64,000 nt of DNA from Streptomyces sp. NBC_01296. Its GTDB lineage: Bacteria; Actinomycetota; Actinomycetes; Streptomycetales; Streptomycetaceae. This document shows positions 62,671-64,000 of this stretch, one piece after another. Under the pieces are notes generated by a model, which did not search any database, was not told where the DNA came from, and saw nothing but the letters and a program-made list of their open reading frames with translations. Positions within the stretch are counted from its first letter, which is position 1; every line of letters begins with the position of its first letter. The translations under genes were made by a program, and so were the position numbers. Where the stretch lies: the NCBI RefSeq assembly GCF_035984415.1, contig NZ_CP130720.1, positions 744,001-808,000 on the forward strand, written 5' to 3'.

Positions 62671-62710
62671 CACGTCCCCGCACCTCCCCGCACGTCCCCG
62701 CACCCCGCCC
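62671..62710 (+). repeat. short tandem 10-bp repeats
   Basis: Four near-identical 10-bp units of the form CACNTCCCCG / CACCCCGCCC occur in tandem between the P450 and the lipase-like gene, within a C-rich, G-poor 170-base spacer. Probably replication slippage; a role in RNA structure between the two genes is possible. I see no gene in the spacer. Confidence 0.6.
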
Positions 62711-62780
62711 GCACCTCACCCGTGCCCCGCGCCTCGCCCACCCCCCACGCCTCCCCCACCATGCCCCGGAGGGCACCTGC

Positions 62781-64000
62781 ATGACCGATGCCATGACCGC
62801 CGTCACCGGGCAGGGACCGGACGTCGACTCCCTGCACCACATGTGCCGCCTGCTCGCGGAGGCCGCCGAAGGAGTGGGCGACGCCTCCCGGTACGCGTCC
62901 GAACTCGCCCTCGGCACGCGGCTGCCGCGAACCGCCCGAGGCGGCGCCGCCTGGCGCACCCTGCTGCGGACGATCACCGACCCCAAGGGGCTGGGCTGGG
63001 CCCCGCGCGGCCGCGGGCTCGCCGGGATCGGCCGGCTCGCCGGGGTGTTCACCAGCCGCGAGAGCCTCGCGGTGAGCCTGGCCGTGACGGGGCTCAAGGC
63101 CCGGATCCGGGCCGCCGCCGTGACCCACCCCGAGCTGCTCGCCGACCCCGACACCGCGCGCGTGCTGCGAGCCGTCGAGGGCGACCGCCAGCGGGAGGCG
63201 ATCCGCGTCTTCCGCTCCATCCTCGGGAACAAGGGCGCCGAGCGCACCTTCGCCCTGCTGGCCCCCTCGTTCGCCGACATCCTCGCCTGGAACGCCCTCA
63301 CCGACGAGAACCCCCTCAACGACGCGGCGGGCTGGGAGGTCGCCACCGGCCGCACCCTGACCGGCGCCGAGCCGATCCTCGGCGTCAGCGCCCGGGTCTG
63401 GGCCTTCCTCGACCGCGGCCCCGGCCGGGCCGAACCCTTCGTCCCCTCACCGGCGCTCGCCGGGGGCCTCGACACCACCGGCACCATCGCCGGGTACGTC
63501 CGCAACATCGACGCCGTGGGCACCGACGGAACGCTGCTGGTCCAGCAGGTCGTGGGACCCGACGGCGTGCAGCGGTACGTCGTCCAGCTCGCCGGCATGT
63601 CCGGCGTCAGCGACGAGAGCCCCCAGGACCTGCTGGGCGCGGTGCACGCGGTCGCGAGGCCGGCCACCCCGTACTCGAGGGCCGTCGCCAAGGCGCTGCG
63701 CCAGCTGATCCCCTCGGGCTGCGAACTGGCGCTGGTGGGCCACAGCCTGGGCGGGATCACCGCCATGAACCTGGCCGCCGACCGGGACTTCTGCGCGGTC
63801 CACCAGGTCACGCACGTCGTCGCGGTCGGCTCCCCCATCGACGGCAAGCGCCCGGCGGATCCCCGGACCCGGGTGTACTCGCTGGTCAACGAGCACGACG
63901 TGGTGCCCAGCCTGGAGGGGCGCTCCTCGGTCTCCCCGTACGCGCTTGGGGCGCAGTTCACCGAGTTCACCTGGACCGACGACACGCACGCCTTCCCGCT
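62781..64000 (+). CDS. lipase-like alpha/beta hydrolase, cut by the right window edge
   Basis: An open frame of 406 codons runs from ATG 62781 to the window edge without a stop. GGAGGG lies seven bases before the ATG. The lipase elbow is ALVGHSLGGITAMNLAAD (nucleophile Ser), after a strand YVVQLAGMSGVSDESPQDLL, and the likely Asp is in YSLVNEHDVVPSLEG. An N-terminal helical domain (about 1-200: TDAMTAVTG, LHHMCRLLAEAAEG, AVTGLKARIRAAAV) precedes it and is not recognised. The catalytic His lies probably in DDTHAF or beyond the edge. It may be a class-3-like lipase acting on the same substrate or membrane as the preceding operon. Confidence 0.8.
   Translation, partial: MTDAMTAVTGQGPDVDSLHHMCRLLAEAAEGVGDASRYASELALGTRLPRTARGGAAWRTLLRTITDPKGLGWAPRGRGLAGIGRLAGVFTSRESLAVSLAVTGLKARIRAAAVTHPELLADPDTARVLRAVEGDRQREAIRVFRSILGNKGAERTFALLAPSFADILAWNALTDENPLNDAAGWEVATGRTLTGAEPILGVSARVWAFLDRGPGRAEPFVPSPALAGGLDTTGTIAGYVRNIDAVGTDGTLLVQQVVGPDGVQRYVVQLAGMSGVSDESPQDLLGAVHAVARPATPYSRAVAKALRQLIPSGCELALVGHSLGGITAMNLAADRDFCAVHQVTHVVAVGSPIDGKRPADPRTRVYSLVNEHDVVPSLEGRSSVSPYALGAQFTEFTWTDDTHAFP

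Noticed and set aside
62671..62710. CRISPR-like array
   Set aside because: Units are 10 bp and adjacent, without spacers; simple tandem repeats.

Overview
The window is a gene-dense, very GC-rich actinobacterial chromosome segment, almost certainly Streptomyces or a close relative. The signs are GTG and occasional TTG starts, GGAGG-type ribosome binding sites, many 4-base ATGA/GTGA overlaps, Streptomyces-typical families (DUF5133, MepB, RskA/SigK, MptB-like mannosyltransferase, PF00245 alkaline phosphatase) and many secreted glycan-active proteins. No rRNA, tRNA, insertion sequence, prophage or CRISPR array was seen. About 52 protein genes are supported, plus one gene broken by an in-frame stop and two stretches of gene remains.

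Region by region. 1-5.9 kb: start of a minus-strand gene, a methyltransferase, a secreted GH2 exo-glucosaminidase, an MscS channel and a MepB-like protein. 5.9-14.3 kb: a compact locus with an SDR epimerase, an OmpR-type two-component system, a GT2 / DUF2064 / methyltransferase operon, a membrane cytochrome b-molybdopterin oxidoreductase with a small membrane partner, and a GT-C glycosyltransferase. The two divergent promoter regions of this locus share a near-identical 17-bp motif, so it looks like one regulated, undescribed glycoconjugate/redox system. 14.4-24.9 kb: secreted GH20 hexosaminidase, GNAT, P450, MptB-like mannosyltransferase, VOC protein, decayed oxidoreductase remains, a TetR/flavin-monooxygenase divergon with paired operators, and a secreted RTX-repeat protein. 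25-33.2 kb: small proteins (DoxX, EF-hand, DUF5133), a lectin / small secreted protein / DUF4288 cassette that may be a toxin-immunity set, an MFS-anmK operon, a secreted esterase interrupted by TAA, and a second TetR divergon with two perfect 18-bp palindromes.

33.2-46.5 kb: SRAP (YedK/HMCES) protein, second flavin monooxygenase, phosphoglucomutase, a large propeller-amidohydrolase, an MFS-methyltransferase operon facing an XRE-cupin regulator, a lipoprotein and an alkaline phosphatase. 46.6-53.2 kb: sigK-rskA divergent from a five-gene, fully overlapping operon (FAD amine oxidase, DUF1365, cyclopropane-fatty-acid-synthase type methyltransferase, DUF1295, alpha/beta hydrolase). Its arrangement mirrors the mycobacterial Rv0444c-Rv0449c locus and points to oxidative-stress-linked lipid modification. 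53.2-57.9 kb: secreted metallopeptidase, ohr/ohrR with its operator, wreckage of an nSTAND-WD40 gene and a VOC protein. 58-64 kb: a benzoylformate-decarboxylase-like ThDP enzyme, an FAD 2-hydroxyacid oxidase, an atypical P450 and a lipase-like protein running off the right edge. These could act in sequence on a 2-hydroxy acid.
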